Positions 1 to 11,370 of a stretch of 55,000 bases of DNA are shown one piece after another. Position 1 is the stretch's first letter; each line of letters begins with the position of its first letter. A program made the translations under genes and the position numbers. Origin of the DNA: Mesostigma viride (taxonomy: Eukaryota > Streptophyta > Mesostigmatophyceae > Mesostigmatales > Mesostigmataceae); NCBI GenBank assembly GCA_009746045.1, contig RPFO01000246.1, positions 2,372,269 to 2,427,268 on the forward strand, read 5' to 3'. The notes under the pieces were generated by a model, which searched no databases, had not been told where the DNA came from, and worked only from the letters and a program-made list of their open reading frames with translations.

Positions 1-519
1 GTGGGCGGGTGGGCGCGTGGGCGCGTGGGCGCGTGGGCGCGTGGGCGCGTGGGCGCGTGGGCGCGTGGGCGCGTGGGCGCGTGGGCGCGTGGGCGCGTGG
101 GCGCGTGGGCGCGTGGGCGCGTGGGCGCGTGGGCGCGTGGGCGTGTGTGTGTGCGTGCGTGTGTGCGTGTGTGCGTGTGTGCGTGCGTGCGTGTGGGCGT
201 GTGGGCGTGTGGGCATGTGGGCGGGTGGGCGGGTGGGCGGGTGGGCGGGTGGGCGGGTGGGCGGGTGGGCGGGTGGGCGGGTGGGCGGGTGGGCGGGTGG
301 GCGGGTGGGCGGGTGGGCGGGTGGGCGGGTGGGCGGGTGGGCGGGTGGGCGGGTGGGGGGGTGGGCGGGTGGGCGGGTGGGCGGGTGGGCGGGTGGGCGG
401 GTGGGCGGGTGGGCGCGTGGGCGTGTGGGCGCGTGGGCGTGTGGGCGTGTGTGCGTGTGGGCGTGTGGGCGCGTGGGCGCGTGGGCGCGTGGGCGCGTGG
501 GCGTGTGTGCGTGTGCGGT
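1..519. repeat. GC-rich octamer satellite array
   Basis: This is a run of 8-bp units, GTGGGCGC changing to GTGGGCGG and back, with a GTGTGTGC-rich patch around 145-190. It starts at or before the window edge. All three plus-strand frames are open, so the apparent 170-180 aa ORFs are artefacts. Closely spaced GGG runs give it G-quadruplex potential. It is not a TTTAGGG or TTTTAGGG telomere repeat. Confidence 0.95.
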
Positions 520-612
520 CCCGTCCTAAGGTGTAGGCTATAGCGGTCACGTGCGAAGGTGTAGCGGTGCTACCTTGCTGAGAGATTCTGCTTCGGGACA
601 GCGTGGCCTGGC

Positions 613-3600
613 ATGGGTCGGCTCACTCCCGCTGGCCTGCTGCCTGCCCTGCTGCCACCTGTCCCCATCCGCATGCACCGCTCTCTGATCAATGACATCA
701 GCGTGCCTAGTAGCTTGCCACACATGGGTAAGGAGTGGGGGGGGGGGCATGCATGCTCGAATCGCGTTTATGGTTACCTTCGAGGGGCATTCGTTCTCAT
801 TATCTCTGGGGATGACAGCACATCAAATATAATAAGACAGGCAAGCATATTCATGGTTACTTTCGAGGGATATTCGTTCTCTTATCTCTGGGGATGACTG
901 TGCATCAAATATAATAACACAGGCAAGCATACCTGAAGCTTCCCGTGCCTGCTGCTGTGGGTGTATGTGGAGATTCATCCTTGGTTTCATCGGCATGTTA
1001 GAGGTGGCTGGGTTAAAGGCACAGAGCTCGTTCCGAGACCATCCTTGGTTCACAGGTTGCTGCGCATCATGCATGAGTTTGAACGGATGCCTGCCGGCAT
1101 CACTGGGTTCCTTGGCTGGGTGCTTGCGTGGGACCTCGTGTAAACACGTGACTCTGTGCATTCAGGCCCCGTTGTCTCGCTGCATCCCCCTTCCTTCTGG
1201 TCCCTGACCCTGGCCCCCTGCCGTGCAAGGCTGGCAGGGTCATGCCCCGTAATCTCCTGCGATCATCTCGGTGACCTATTCTTAGTTGTAATACTACTAG
1301 TTAGATGTATCTCTTGCGATCATCTCGTTGACCTATTCTTAGTTGTAATACTACTAGTTAGATGTATCTCTTGCGATCATCTCGGTGACCTATTCTTAGT
1401 TGTAATACTACTAGTTAGATGTATCTCTTGCGATCATCTCGTTGACCTATTCTTAGTTGTAATACTACTAGTTAGATGTATCTCTTGCGATCATCTCGGT
1501 GCCCTATTCTTAGTTGTAATACTACTAGTTAGATGTATCTTTCTCGTACCAGGGGAACTGTTGCGTGCTCATTTATACCCCTGGTATTCAGCTCACCCAG
1601 TAGCCATGCCTGTGTGTGTGTGCTCCCTTGACTTGCCATTCCTCGCAGGCTCCCCAACAGACAGCCACACGCTCGAGGGGCACGGAGTTAGAAGCGGGCA
1701 TCCTCACGAGAGCGATGGGGACGGTCCGTGCGCCCTGCCCCCGATACAACCATCCATGCAGTCTCTGTCGGTCACGCGAGCGCAGGTGAGTTGACTGCCG
1801 CAATGGCTCACAACCTCCTATCAACAGTGTTGGTCAGGATGGTTGCAGCCTGAGTAGCGTCTCTGGTGTGATGTGGCGTTATCTTGTGGGCTGGTGGGGC
1901 TTCGGTGGGGTTTGGTGGCGGGGGGGGGGGGGAGATGGGGGGCTTGCTGGGGTATGGTGGGGGTTGGGGTGGGGTGGTCGGGCATGCCCAGCATGGTGGG
2001 GTTTTCTTGGGATGGCTTGGGACCGCGCCAGAGTCGGGGGGTGTAGACAAAGTGTTTGTTGACAAAACGTTTGTGGGCCTGGACGAATGTGCCTTTGCAT
2101 CTGTCACGCACTGTGTGGCGGATAGTGGCCGTCGTCACTACCTTGATCCTTGCCTGCCCCATCGTTGGCAAGAGTTTGCGATTTGATCAACGTGAAGCAT
2201 GTGTTGTTGACCAGCGTCAAGAGTTCCGCTATCATGTTCGTCTAGCCAATACGACACGACCAGCACCCAGGATAGGGGTATCGATAAAACATCTGCGGAT
2301 ATGTTCCACAAGGGTTTCCTGTGCCGTTGAAAGTGGCGTTTATTCTTTGTGGATGTTTGCGTGAGGAAACCTGGCCAGGCAGTAGGCATGCTGGAAGTGT
2401 CCAGGGCTGCCACATTAAACGCTCCCTGTCTCTTGCCACGTGTCGCCGCCATGTTGGGCACTCGCCATGCTGCCCTCATGGCCGGAGTCATGTGAACGTT
2501 GGGTCTGGTCAGGCAGCAAAGGAGGGGCCGCTTCCACACAGTAGTTTCTGTTTTGCTGTGTCCCAGATCCCGTAATTGCCACAAGTGCCTGAATACCCTC
2601 TTTTTGCTGGGGGGGGGCACCCTTGCATGTCCTGCTCACTGCAAGCGAGCAGGACCACATCCTGCGCGGGTAACCATTTTGCTTTATAGAAACCAGCCAG
2701 TGTTGCACCTGCAGCAATAGTGATGACAAAATTCATCCCCCACTCACAACCCATCCCCATCCCCACCCCACCCCCACCCCACCCCACCCCTACCCACCAC
2801 CCCTTTCCGCTCCCCTTGTCTTTTGTGATTGGACTGAGCTCTTCTTTGCACCGAGCTCCTCCCTGCAAAGCAGCCATTTCTTTAGCGGTTGGATTCCACT
2901 GTGCTCAATGCACCTACATGCACCTGCGATCTACATACTTGCATATCCCATACTTGCATATCCCACACTTGCATATCCCATACTTGCATATCCCATACTT
3001 GCATATCCCATACTTGCATATCCCACACTTGCATATCCCATACTTGCATATCCCATACTTGCATATCCCACACTTGCATATCCCACACTTGCATATCCCA
3101 TACTTGCATATCCCACACTTGCATATCCCACACTTGCATATCCCACACTTGCATATCCCATACTTGCATATCCCATACTTGCATATCCCACACTTGCATA
3201 TCCCACACTTGCATATCCCATACTTGCATATCCCACACTTGCATATCCCACACTTGCATATCCCATACTTGCATATCCCACACTTGCATATCCCATACTT
3301 GCATATCCCATACTTGCATATCCCACACTTGAATATCCCACACTTGCATATCCCATACTTGCATATCCCACACTTGCATATCCCACACTTGCATATCCCA
3401 CACTTGCATATCCCATACTTGCATATCCCATACTTGCATATCCCACACTTGCATATCCCACACTTGCATATCCCACACTTGCATATCCGGCCCCGTACGC
3501 CGCCCCCAGTTGATGGATGTGGTGGGCCTTTGGCACCACGGAAGCAACTGGCTGTGCCGGCTGCTGGCGCACAACGACAATGGGAGGGGCTGCCTGCTGG

Positions 3601-5671
3601 GTACCAGGGTCCCTGGAACGTGCAGCACGTCCGAGCTGGGTTGGAAACATGGGTATGAAGCCACGCGCACGCTGCTCCCCCTCAGTCAGCTGTTTTGGGT
3701 CAAGGCAAGGCGGGGCAGGGCAGGGCGGGGCGGGGCAGGGCAGGGCGGGGCGGGGCGGGGCGGGGCGGGGCGGGGCGGGGCGGGGCGGGGCGGGGCGGGG
3801 CGGGGCGGGGCGGGGCGGGGCGGGGCGGGGCGGGGCGGGGCGGGGCGGGGCGGGGCGGGGCGGGGCGGGGCGGGGCGGGGCGGGGCGGGGCGGGGTGGGG
3901 CGGGGCATCCTCTCGTTGAAGATTGTGCGGGATCGCACGGGCTTTCCCTTCAATGGCGCTGCATACGTTGAAAGCATGCAGAGGTGTTGCTGCCTAATGT
4001 GGATAGTACATAGGTAATTTGGCACAACCTTGGCAGCAGGTTGGGCACGGTGCATCGGCACGGTGGCTGTGGTGCACCCCGTTGGCTTGACGCTCCGTGC
4101 TTGCTGCAACCATGACGAGTACCAGCTCGCCATCTGTTTACTTTTCGTGAGAAGCTTGCACAGATATCATAGCAGGGCTCGCACAGGCATCATTGGCCTT
4201 GGCCATCGGGTTTTACCCAGTCAGCCCATCACTGTTACACGAAACAATAGCCAAAGTGCCTTCCGGATGCCCCTAATGCCAGGCTATGTAGGTGCTTGTA
4301 TTCTGTTTCACCTTCACCTGAGAATCAATCTGGGCTTGCCGCTTGTTGCTATCCTCTCGCTGCCTTTCATCGTTGACCTGTTGGCGGCGGCGGTTTCCTT
4401 GTCCGCCGGTCGTCCAGGTACATGGAAGCCGACGTGGTCACACGCGGGTTGGCAGGGGACGGCACGCCTGGCCATATGCTGCATGTGGTGGTCTACCGCA
4501 ACCCTTATTCCTGGCTGCTGTCACTGTACCAGCGCCAGCACGAGTTTGGGGTGCAGCGCAGGCAGCAGCAGCAAGCAGGTGGGGGCGCGCAGGGGCGCGA
4601 TGCAGGGGGGGACGAGGGTGGTGAGGGCAGGGGCGATGGAGCAGGAAACGGCGGCGGTGATAACGGCAACAGAGGGCAGACATTTGACCAGTTTGTGAGG
4701 ACAACGACTGGGCGGTGCGTGCGAGTGTGAATAACCCATTCGTTCTCTGTGAAGACCCGCATTTTTTTGTGGAGACCTGTTTAAACAGTTAACGAGGGGC
4801 GACGGGGCACAGGGCTCCAGCTGTAGGCCATACTTGGTTGGCGTAGGCTGGTGCACGTGCATGGCGGCGCCATGTAGGTGCTGCTTTGCACGTTTCTCCC
4901 ACGCAGCCCGAGGCACATTGCGGGACATTCCGTTTTTCCCCCGCCCACCCGTGTGCCCGCTTTGTATGCAGCCTAGTTGCTACACACCCCTCCCTCGTCT
5001 CTCTGGCAAAGTTGCGCCACAAATGCCTTTTAGCCGTTGATGCTGTTGACTCTGCTGTAGATGTCGCTGGGTGTCCCAGAGACGCCATCCAGCTTAAGTG
5101 TTAGGTATTCCATATTTCATGGACACTGTAAGCGTGCAGTGGCCTGCTCTTTCCATGAAGTCCCACCCTAGCTTCCCCATGCATGCGTCGTCCAACTAGG
5201 GCCTCATCTCACGTTGGAAACTACCTCGAGGATCTCCCCCCCATGCCCATGCACTGATGATGATCACGCACCCTGTACACTCGCCCACGCACACTGGCAG
5301 GCTGCCGATAGTAGGCGAGACATGGTGCCGGTCACCCTACCTGCGGGCGGTCGCCGACCACTACTGCGGACGCGTCCGCCAGATCTTCGTGCCCCCAGGG
5401 TGCGTCGCGCCGCCTGACTCCATGCGCGTCTTGCGGGCAAAGGGCGGCCAGGGGGGTGGGCCGGGGGCACAGGTTTCGGATGCCAGTATTGCGAGGCACA
5501 AATACGACATGGCCATGAGACGGAACGCGGGCGGTGCGGATGCCAGTGGCATGTGCACGTTTGCCAACGTCACGGTGGCCGAGTGTGCGCCATCGGATGT
5601 GGAACATGGTAGGCCGAGCTCCCGGTGTGGCACCTGCTGGCTTCTAGGCTCAACCTGAAACAGCTGGCGGG

Positions 5672-5703
<32 letters not shown>

Positions 5704-8700
5704 CGGGTGGGCGGGCGGGTGGGCATATTGGCCATGGTGTGCCCGTTCAGTTTGGCGGAGTTTGGCGTGCATGCATGGCCTGGTATTTATGCCACATCCT
5801 GTGATCACTGGTAATAACTGATCCGCTAGGGGAGATTCATTATTCATGCCACATCCTGTGATCACTGGTAATAACTGGTCCGCTAGGGGAGATTCATTAT
5901 TCATGCCACATCCTGTGATCACTGGTAATCACTGATCCGCTAGGGGAGATTCATTATTCATGCCACATCCTGTGATCACTGGTAATAACTGGTCCGCTAG
6001 GGGAGATTCATTATTCATGCCACATCCTGTGATCACTGGTAATAACTGATCCGCTAGGGGAGATTCATTATTTATGCCACATCCTGTGATCACTGGTAAT
6101 AACTGGTCCGCTAGGGGAGATTCATTATTCATGCCACATCCTGTGATCACTGGTAATAACTGGTCCGCTAGGGGAGATTCATTATTCATGCCACATCCTG
6201 TGATCACTGGTAATAACTGGTCCGCTAGGGGAGATTCATTATTCATGCCACATCCTGTGATCACTGGTAATAACTGGTCCGCTAGGGGAGATTCATTATT
6301 CATGCCACATCCTGTGATCACTGGTAATAACTGGTCCGCTAGGGGAGATTCATTATTCATGCCACATCCTGTGATCACTGGTAATAACTGGTCCGCTAGG
6401 GGAGATTCATTATTCATGCCACATCCTGTGATCACTGGTAATAACTGGTCCGCTAGGGGAGATTCATTATTCATGCCACATCCTGTGATCACTGGTAATA
6501 ACTGGTCCGCTAGGGGAGATTCATTATTCATGCCACATCCTGTGATCACTGGTAATAACTGGTCCGCTAGGGGAGATTCATTATTCATGCCACATCCTGT
6601 GATCACTGGTAATAACTGGTCCGCTAGGGGAGATTCATTATTCATGCCACATCCTGTGATCACTGGTAATAACTGGTCCGCTAGGGGAGATTCATTATTC
6701 ATGCCACATCCTGTGATCACTGGTAATAACTGGTCCGCTAGGGGAGATTCATTATTCATGCCACATCCTGTGATCACTGGTAATAACTGGTCCGCTAGGG
6801 GAGATTCATTATTCATGCCACATCCTGTGATCACTGGTAATAACTGATCCGCTAGGGGAGATTCATTATTCATGCCACATCCTGTGATCACTGGTAATAA
6901 CTGGTCCGCTAGGGGAGATTCATTATTCATGCCACATCCTGTGATCACTGGTAATCACTGGTCCGCTAGGGGAGATTCATTATTCATGCCACATCCTGTG
7001 ATCACTGGTAATAACTGGTCCGCTAGGGGAGATTCATTATTCATGCCACATCCTGTGATCACTGGTAATAACTGATCCGCTAGGGGAGATTCATTATTTA
7101 TGCCACATCCTGTGATCACTGGTAATAACTGATCCGCTAGGGGAGATTCATTATTCATGCCACATCCTGTGATCACTGGTAATAACTGGTCCGCTAGGGG
7201 AGATTCATTATTCATGCCATATCCACCCCTCCTCTTTATGCCGCATGGTGGGTATGTTCACTGGTTGTTTCCTTGATATTCCTCGATCGCAGCGTTGGCG
7301 AAGGCTGGGATATCAGTGGGGTGTACCCTTCACTCTTTGGGTCTCCTGGTGCACAGTGTACTGTTGTTTTCTTGGCTCGCTCACAGCGGTTGGCCAGCGT
7401 TCCATGTCTTTGACAAGTTGCGCCCAACCCCAGATGGTTACACGTTTGTGTGTGCCATGCCCCCACAACCCCAACCCAACCCCCTGACTCCCCCCCAAAA
7501 CCTTAACCCCACCTTCAAGCCTAGCACACGGACTTGCATCCAATGTTGCCCTCTCCTGCCAACACGTTGTCCCTGTTCTATTTCCTCTCTCCCTCCTTCC
7601 AGTCAACCGCATCAACTGTGCGACGATGTCATTTGACGCCAACCTGATGGTCCACCGCACGTGGAAGCTGCGCTCCTACGAGGGCCTGCGGCTGCTGCAC
7701 ACGCGCGTCTACCGGGTGCGGTACGAAGACATGCTGGCTGACCCGGCATCCATCATCCGCGACATGGCCACCAGGTGAGCCGCTATTGATAGCACCTGTC
7801 CGCTGCATACGGTGGTGGTCATAATCACTTTGCGACAAACTACTTTGCGAATCGACCTCGCAAACTGCTTTTGATGGGCTTCATTTTGGGTCGCAAAGTT
7901 CAAAAGTTACTGCGCCGCGCCTGGGCCTCGCCGCACAGCCCGTCTAGCCAGCGAACGCGTCGGCGTGCCACAATTTTCGCGATATTATTGAATGAGGCAT
8001 TTATTATTATTTCATGAAGTATATCATGCACCCCCCCCACACACACGTTTAAGATTGGGGTCCGACCAATGCAGGGCGCACGATCTTAAAGAATCTTACT
8101 ACCATGATTCTACTCTACTAAATTCTACTACATTCTACTACATTCTACTACCACTCTACTGCTAGTAGAGGTCAAATCCAGGGTCTCATAATCTTAAACC
8201 TGGGATTCTTAAACGTGTGTGGGGGGGGTGTAGTCAGTGCTTTGCCTTCATTTCGGGACCCTTTGCAAACTGTTAAGTTCACCTTGTTTTTTGTTGGCAA
8301 AGTAATTTGTCGCAAAGTGATCTTGACCACTACGGTAGCACAGTGTCTGGGGACCTCACGGCCAAGTGAGCAGCTATTTTTGAACCGTGAACTCTGAACC
8401 CTGTTCATGCGCTGTTACAGTCATCACTTGTTTGCTGATAATGAAGCGCCCTGGGACTTGGCAATCCAGGTTATGCGATTTTGCCATCCTACTCTAGCAG
8501 CTGTTGGGGCTTCTGTGTTGGCGTTCTTGGAAACAGGCAGTCCTCGCCTGGTCCGGCTGCTGCTCGTGCTTGTTACTGCCTGCTGCCGTTGTGGACAGTG
8601 CGGTGGCACCAAAGGCTAGGGGCATTACCTCTTGGTAGCCCGTTTCTTCTTTCTCACCATTTTCTCCCTCGGCACCCTCCGTGGTGCAATTACAATAGTG

Positions 8701-9822
8701 GGGGAGGAAGGTTCATGGCAAAGTGCCTGTGGTATATGCTTGCCCCATCCCTCTTGCCTGGTAGCCCTAGGGCAGTAAAGAACCTGTGCCTAAGCGTGTG
8801 CTCTCCATGGTGTATGGAGACCGTGCAACCGGATTTTCTCAGTCGTCATCTAGGGCACATGAAGGTATTGACAGGTTTTGAACCGCAATCCGTGACACAT
8901 TTATAGTTCCCACATTTCCTATATTGCCCATGTTGCCTATGTTGCCCATGTTGCCCATACTGCCCGTCTTGCCCATGTTGCCCGTATTGCCCATGTTGCC
9001 CATTCTACCCGTATTGCCCATGTTGCCCATATTGCCCATGTTGCCCATACTGCCCGTATTGCCCATGTTGCCCATGTTGCCCATATTGCCCGTGTTGCCC
9101 ATATTGCCCATATTGCCCATATTGCCCATATTGACCATATTGCCCATATTGCCCATATTGCCCATATTGCCCATATTGCCCATATCGCCCATATTGCCGG
9201 TATTGCCCATATTGCCCATATTGCCCGTATCGCCCATATTGCCCATATTGCCCATATTGCCCATTTCTTGGGTCCCAGTCTTCCAGTTGCATCAAGGGGG
9301 GGTGCAAGTAATGACCGTGAGCTCAGCAATCACATACCCATTCCTTGTGACGGTTTCGTTCTTGGCCACTTGTTCGGGAACTGGCATTGCTTTTGTTTGT
9401 TAAAAGGTAGGTGGGTTACAAGCTATTAGACACGGGCGTTCAGTTCAGAATGAGTCCCTCAACTGGTGCACGTGTGCTCTTGTGGACCTATGAGACTATG
9501 CGTATTTCAGTTTGCAACTGGTGCACGCCACCGTGAGCTGGTCGCGCTGCTGAGCACTATCAAGCTACTGGCTCACATTTGCCCTCTCTCTGGTTGTGTT
9601 CATTTCCATGTCCACAGGTTTAGTTTGACAGTTTCGGATCAATGTGAGAGCCTATTGCAAGAGGGCAATGCTCAGCAACAAGCAGCACTGCACAAGGAGT
9701 CGTCCGGCGCCTACATGTCGGCATATTCCAAGGAACTCCGGCAGTTTGTTGCCTCTCGGTTAAATGCTCAGGTAGAGTCAGCCCTTGGCTATGACATAGA
9801 GACAGGGTTGACATTCTGGTAG
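613..9822 (+). CDS. Sulfotransferase family protein (PAPS-dependent), 7 exons
   Basis: Exons read from the sequence: 613-727, 1649-1785, 3510-3652, 4418-4714, 5301-5608, 7603-7774, 9618-9822. They total 1377 bp (458 aa plus TAG), with matching phases and GT/AG at every junction. It should transfer sulfate from PAPS to an acceptor I cannot specify. The 5'-phosphosulfate loop is [16 protein letters not shown] (about residues 88-103). The 3'-phosphate motif is [15 protein letters not shown] (about 155-169), with Arg159 and Ser167 in the expected places. A later exon carries [14 protein letters not shown], and the C-terminus has the family-type [13 protein letters not shown] and LGY. A Gly/Asn-rich insertion follows the second motif. 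Exon 1 is the weakest part: its ATG at 613 is the first in an ORF open from 565, and it has only a modest hydrophobic stretch, so a signal anchor is uncertain. Domain identity is sure; the extreme N-terminus is not. Confidence 0.85.
771..936. repeat. Two-copy 83-bp tandem duplication
   Basis: Two near-identical 83-bp copies lie in the first intron of the sulfotransferase gene. Each begins TGGTTAC, contains ATTCGTTCTC and ATCTCTGGGGATGAC, and ends in GGCAAGCATA. Differences are a few substitutions and small indels. Confidence 0.8.
1250..1540. repeat. 57-bp minisatellite, 5 copies
   Basis: Five units of 57 bp start with CGATCATCTCG at 1260, 1317, 1374, 1431 and 1488. They differ mainly at one G/T position. 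The array lies in sulfotransferase intron 1, about 110 bp before the exon 2 acceptor at 1649. Confidence 0.92.
2934..3489. repeat. 15-bp minisatellite, about 37 copies
   Basis: Head-to-tail CTTGCATATCCCAYA units fill the end of sulfotransferase intron 2, up to about 20 bp before the acceptor of exon 3 (3510). Nearly all variation is one C/T position per unit. The period is a multiple of three, which creates open ORFs on both strands that are not genes. Confidence 0.96.
3703..3906. repeat. GGGGC pentamer array
   Basis: About 40 GGGGC units, first mixed with GGGCA, lie in sulfotransferase intron 3 (3653-4417) starting about 50 bp after the donor. The sense strand is G-rich with strong G-quadruplex potential. 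Confidence 0.95.
5789..7215. repeat. 57-bp minisatellite, 25 copies
   Basis: Twenty-five highly similar 57-bp units beginning ATGCCACATCCTGTGATCAC occupy most of sulfotransferase intron 5 (5609-7602). Variation is confined to a few sites, for example AACTGGTCCG against AACTGATCCG and AATAAC against AATCAC. It reads open as a 19-residue repeat on both strands, but the flanking exons splice across it. Units are directly tandem with no spacers, so it is not a CRISPR array. Confidence 0.96.
7811..8333. mobile_element. MITE-like inverted-repeat element
   Basis: The sequence at 7813-7849 (GTGGTCATAATCACTTTGCG...) is repeated in inverted orientation at about 8295-8331 (...CGCAAAGTGATCTTGACCAC). This gives roughly 37-bp imperfect terminal inverted repeats around a 450-bp non-coding interior in sulfotransferase intron 6. 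No transposase is encoded. A smaller inverted-repeat unit lies inside it. Target-site duplications could not be fixed with certainty. Confidence 0.65.
8030..8230. mobile_element. Nested inverted-repeat element
   Basis: The left arm (8031-8060: C-run, CACACACACGTTTAAGATT) and right arm (8203-8229: GATTCTTAAACGTGTGTG, G-run) are inverted copies. A further ATCTTAAA/TCTTAAAC pair lies inside. The core has irregular ATTCTACTAC repeats. The arrangement looks like a foldback or MITE element inserted inside the larger one. Confidence 0.6.
8917..9265. repeat. 9-bp minisatellite (TTGCCCATA)
   Basis: About 39 copies of a 9-bp unit, with T/C and G/A variants, lie in sulfotransferase intron 6 (7775-9617), about 350 bp before the last exon. 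The open frames through it are repeat artefacts. Confidence 0.94.
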
Positions 9823-10200
9823 GTCTATTTGCTAGGTCGTGTTGCTCCGTATTTGTGGGGTTATTTAAGTTCTGTACTGCTGCATGTTTGGCTAAGCAAC
9901 GTTCTTCATATCATGCATGTGTCTCATGGCATGGTGATCGTCTGCGGGTTTAGGCGCGCCATAGGCACATGCCTACAACGTAACTAGTACAGTACATATT
10001 GTCTGGCGTGAAAAAGAAAAAAAAGTAGCAGTTGAAATGAACGTGTCCACTATCTGTGGCCTGCCCACAGTGAGAGAAGCTAGGGCGCTCTAGCTCCCTC
10101 CGGCCTTCTCGTTGATGTATATCTAGCCCGGCCCGTTGAAAACGTGTTGTGATTTGTACTTGCACTGTGTGCATGCAGCTTTTCTTCTAAATGTTGGATC
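9823..10200. other. 3' flank of sulfotransferase gene; no gene seen
   Basis: This AT-richer sequence follows the TAG at 9822. It should contain the 3' UTR, but no TGTAA lies close to the stop. No coding pattern is visible. Confidence 0.5.
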
Positions 10201-10204
10201 GAAT

Positions 10205-10452
10205 TATGGCATGGCATGGGATGGCATGGCATGGCATGGCATGGCATGGCATGGCGTGGCGTGGCGTGGCGTGGCGTGGCGTGGCGTGGCGTGGCGTGGC
10301 GTGGCGTGGCGTGGCGTGGCGTGGCGTGGCGTGGCGTGGCGTGGCGTGGCGTGGCGTGGCGTGGCGTGGCGTGGCGTGGCGTGGCGTGGCGTGGCGTGGC
10401 GTGGCGTGGCGTGGCGTGGCATGGCGTGGCATGCCATGGCATGCCATGGCAT
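10205..10452. repeat. ATGGC/GTGGC pentamer array
   Basis: About 50 pentamers run ATGGC, then GTGGC, then ATGGC. The ORFs through the array on both strands are not genes. Confidence 0.95.
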
Positions 10453-10520
10453 TGAATTTAATTGAATTGGAACATAACTCCGTTGGGAGTACATGTAGCA
10501 TTTATCCCTGAGAAGGGGCA
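10453..10520 (+). repeat. Partial copy of CTCCGTTGGGAG dispersed repeat
   Basis: Immediately after the pentamer array comes an AATTTAATTGAATT tract, then AACTCCGTTGGGAGTACATG. The AT tract, hairpin core and ATGTAGCA order matches the fuller copies at 11120-11370 (+) and 41645-41835 (-). Confidence 0.55.
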
Positions 10521-10794
10521 TATGGCTTCAGTTTAATACATTCTTGGCTACTTCCTGCAAGGGTAGGATGTAAACTACGCCTGCTCTGGGTGCACAGAGT
10601 GCACCTGCCCACCACTATGTATTCCAGCACCTAGGCCCGGGCGCAGACATAGGGTAAGGGGGGGGAGATCATGATGGCTATACAAAGGCTAGGACATGGC
10701 TTCTCAGCAGAGAGTGCATAGGCAGAGCTTGGCTAAAGTCTTAATGCATCATCCATGGGGAGTCCCATTATAGGCAGTGTGTGGCTAAACTCTG
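10521..10794. other. Intergenic spacer
   Basis: Unique sequence between two pentamer arrays. I see no exon, RNA gene or transposon in it. Confidence 0.5.
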
Positions 10795-10795
10795 G

Positions 10796-11118
10796 CATGG
10801 CATGGCATGGCATGGCATGGCATGGCATGGCATGGCATGGCATGGCATGGCATGGCATGGCATGGCATGGCATGGCATGGCATGGCATGGCATGGCATGG
10901 CATGGCATGGCATGGCATGGCATGGCATGGCATGGCATGGCATGGCATGGCATGGCATGGCATGGCATGGCATGGCATGGCATGGCATGGCATGGCATGG
11001 CATGGCATGGCATGGCATGGCATTAAATGGCATTAAATGGCATGGCATTAAATGGCATTAAATGGCATGGCATGGCATGGCATGGCATGGCATGGCATGA
11101 CATGGCATTAATGGCATT
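10796..11118. repeat. ATGGC pentamer array degrading to ATTAA
   Basis: About 48 uninterrupted ATGGC units are followed by mixed ATGGC and ATTAA units and then an AT-rich tract. It lies 340 bp from a second array of the same unit. Confidence 0.95.
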
Positions 11119-11119
11119 A

Positions 11120-11370
11120 AATGGTATGGTATTAAATTAAATTATTTAATTAAATTAATTTAAACTAAATCATAACATGACTCCGTACGTTGGGAGATCA
11201 TGTAGCACGTATTCCCTTGCTGATGGATCAGCGGAGGTGGGCGAAGCCGCAAAACCGAACTAAGCTAGTCTACATTAAACGTACTAGTCTACATTAAACT
11301 AATCTACATTAAATCCTAGCTACTCTACTCAGCAAAGCGCCTGGCCCCTTCCTCCTGGGGGGGGGGTTGC
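11120..11370 (+). repeat. Dispersed repeat with CTCC..GGGAG hairpin (full copy)
   Basis: From an AT-rich start (TTAAATTAATTT) it runs through CATGACTCC, TTGGGAGATCATGTAGCAC, GTATTCCC, CGAAACCGAACTAAGCT-like sequence and AGCAAAGCGCC, ending in CCTTCCTCCT. The same blocks in the same order occur as a reverse complement at 41645-41835. It is non-coding and about 200 bp, and its class (SINE-like or MITE-like) is unknown. Confidence 0.65.

Noticed and set aside
1-519. Possible telomere or subtelomere because of the terminal arrays at both ends of the window
   Set aside because: The units GTGGGCGC and GATG are not algal telomere repeats, and similar arrays occur throughout the window.
2882-4133. 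Long ORFs on both strands (262-400 codons) through 15-bp and GGGGC arrays
   Set aside because: They consist of repeat translation, and the sulfotransferase exons flank them with consistent splice phases.
5929-7075. 339-codon minus and 257-codon plus ORFs of 19-residue repeats; also considered as a CRISPR array
   Set aside because: The 57-bp unit is tandem without spacers and lies inside an intron of a phase-consistent gene.
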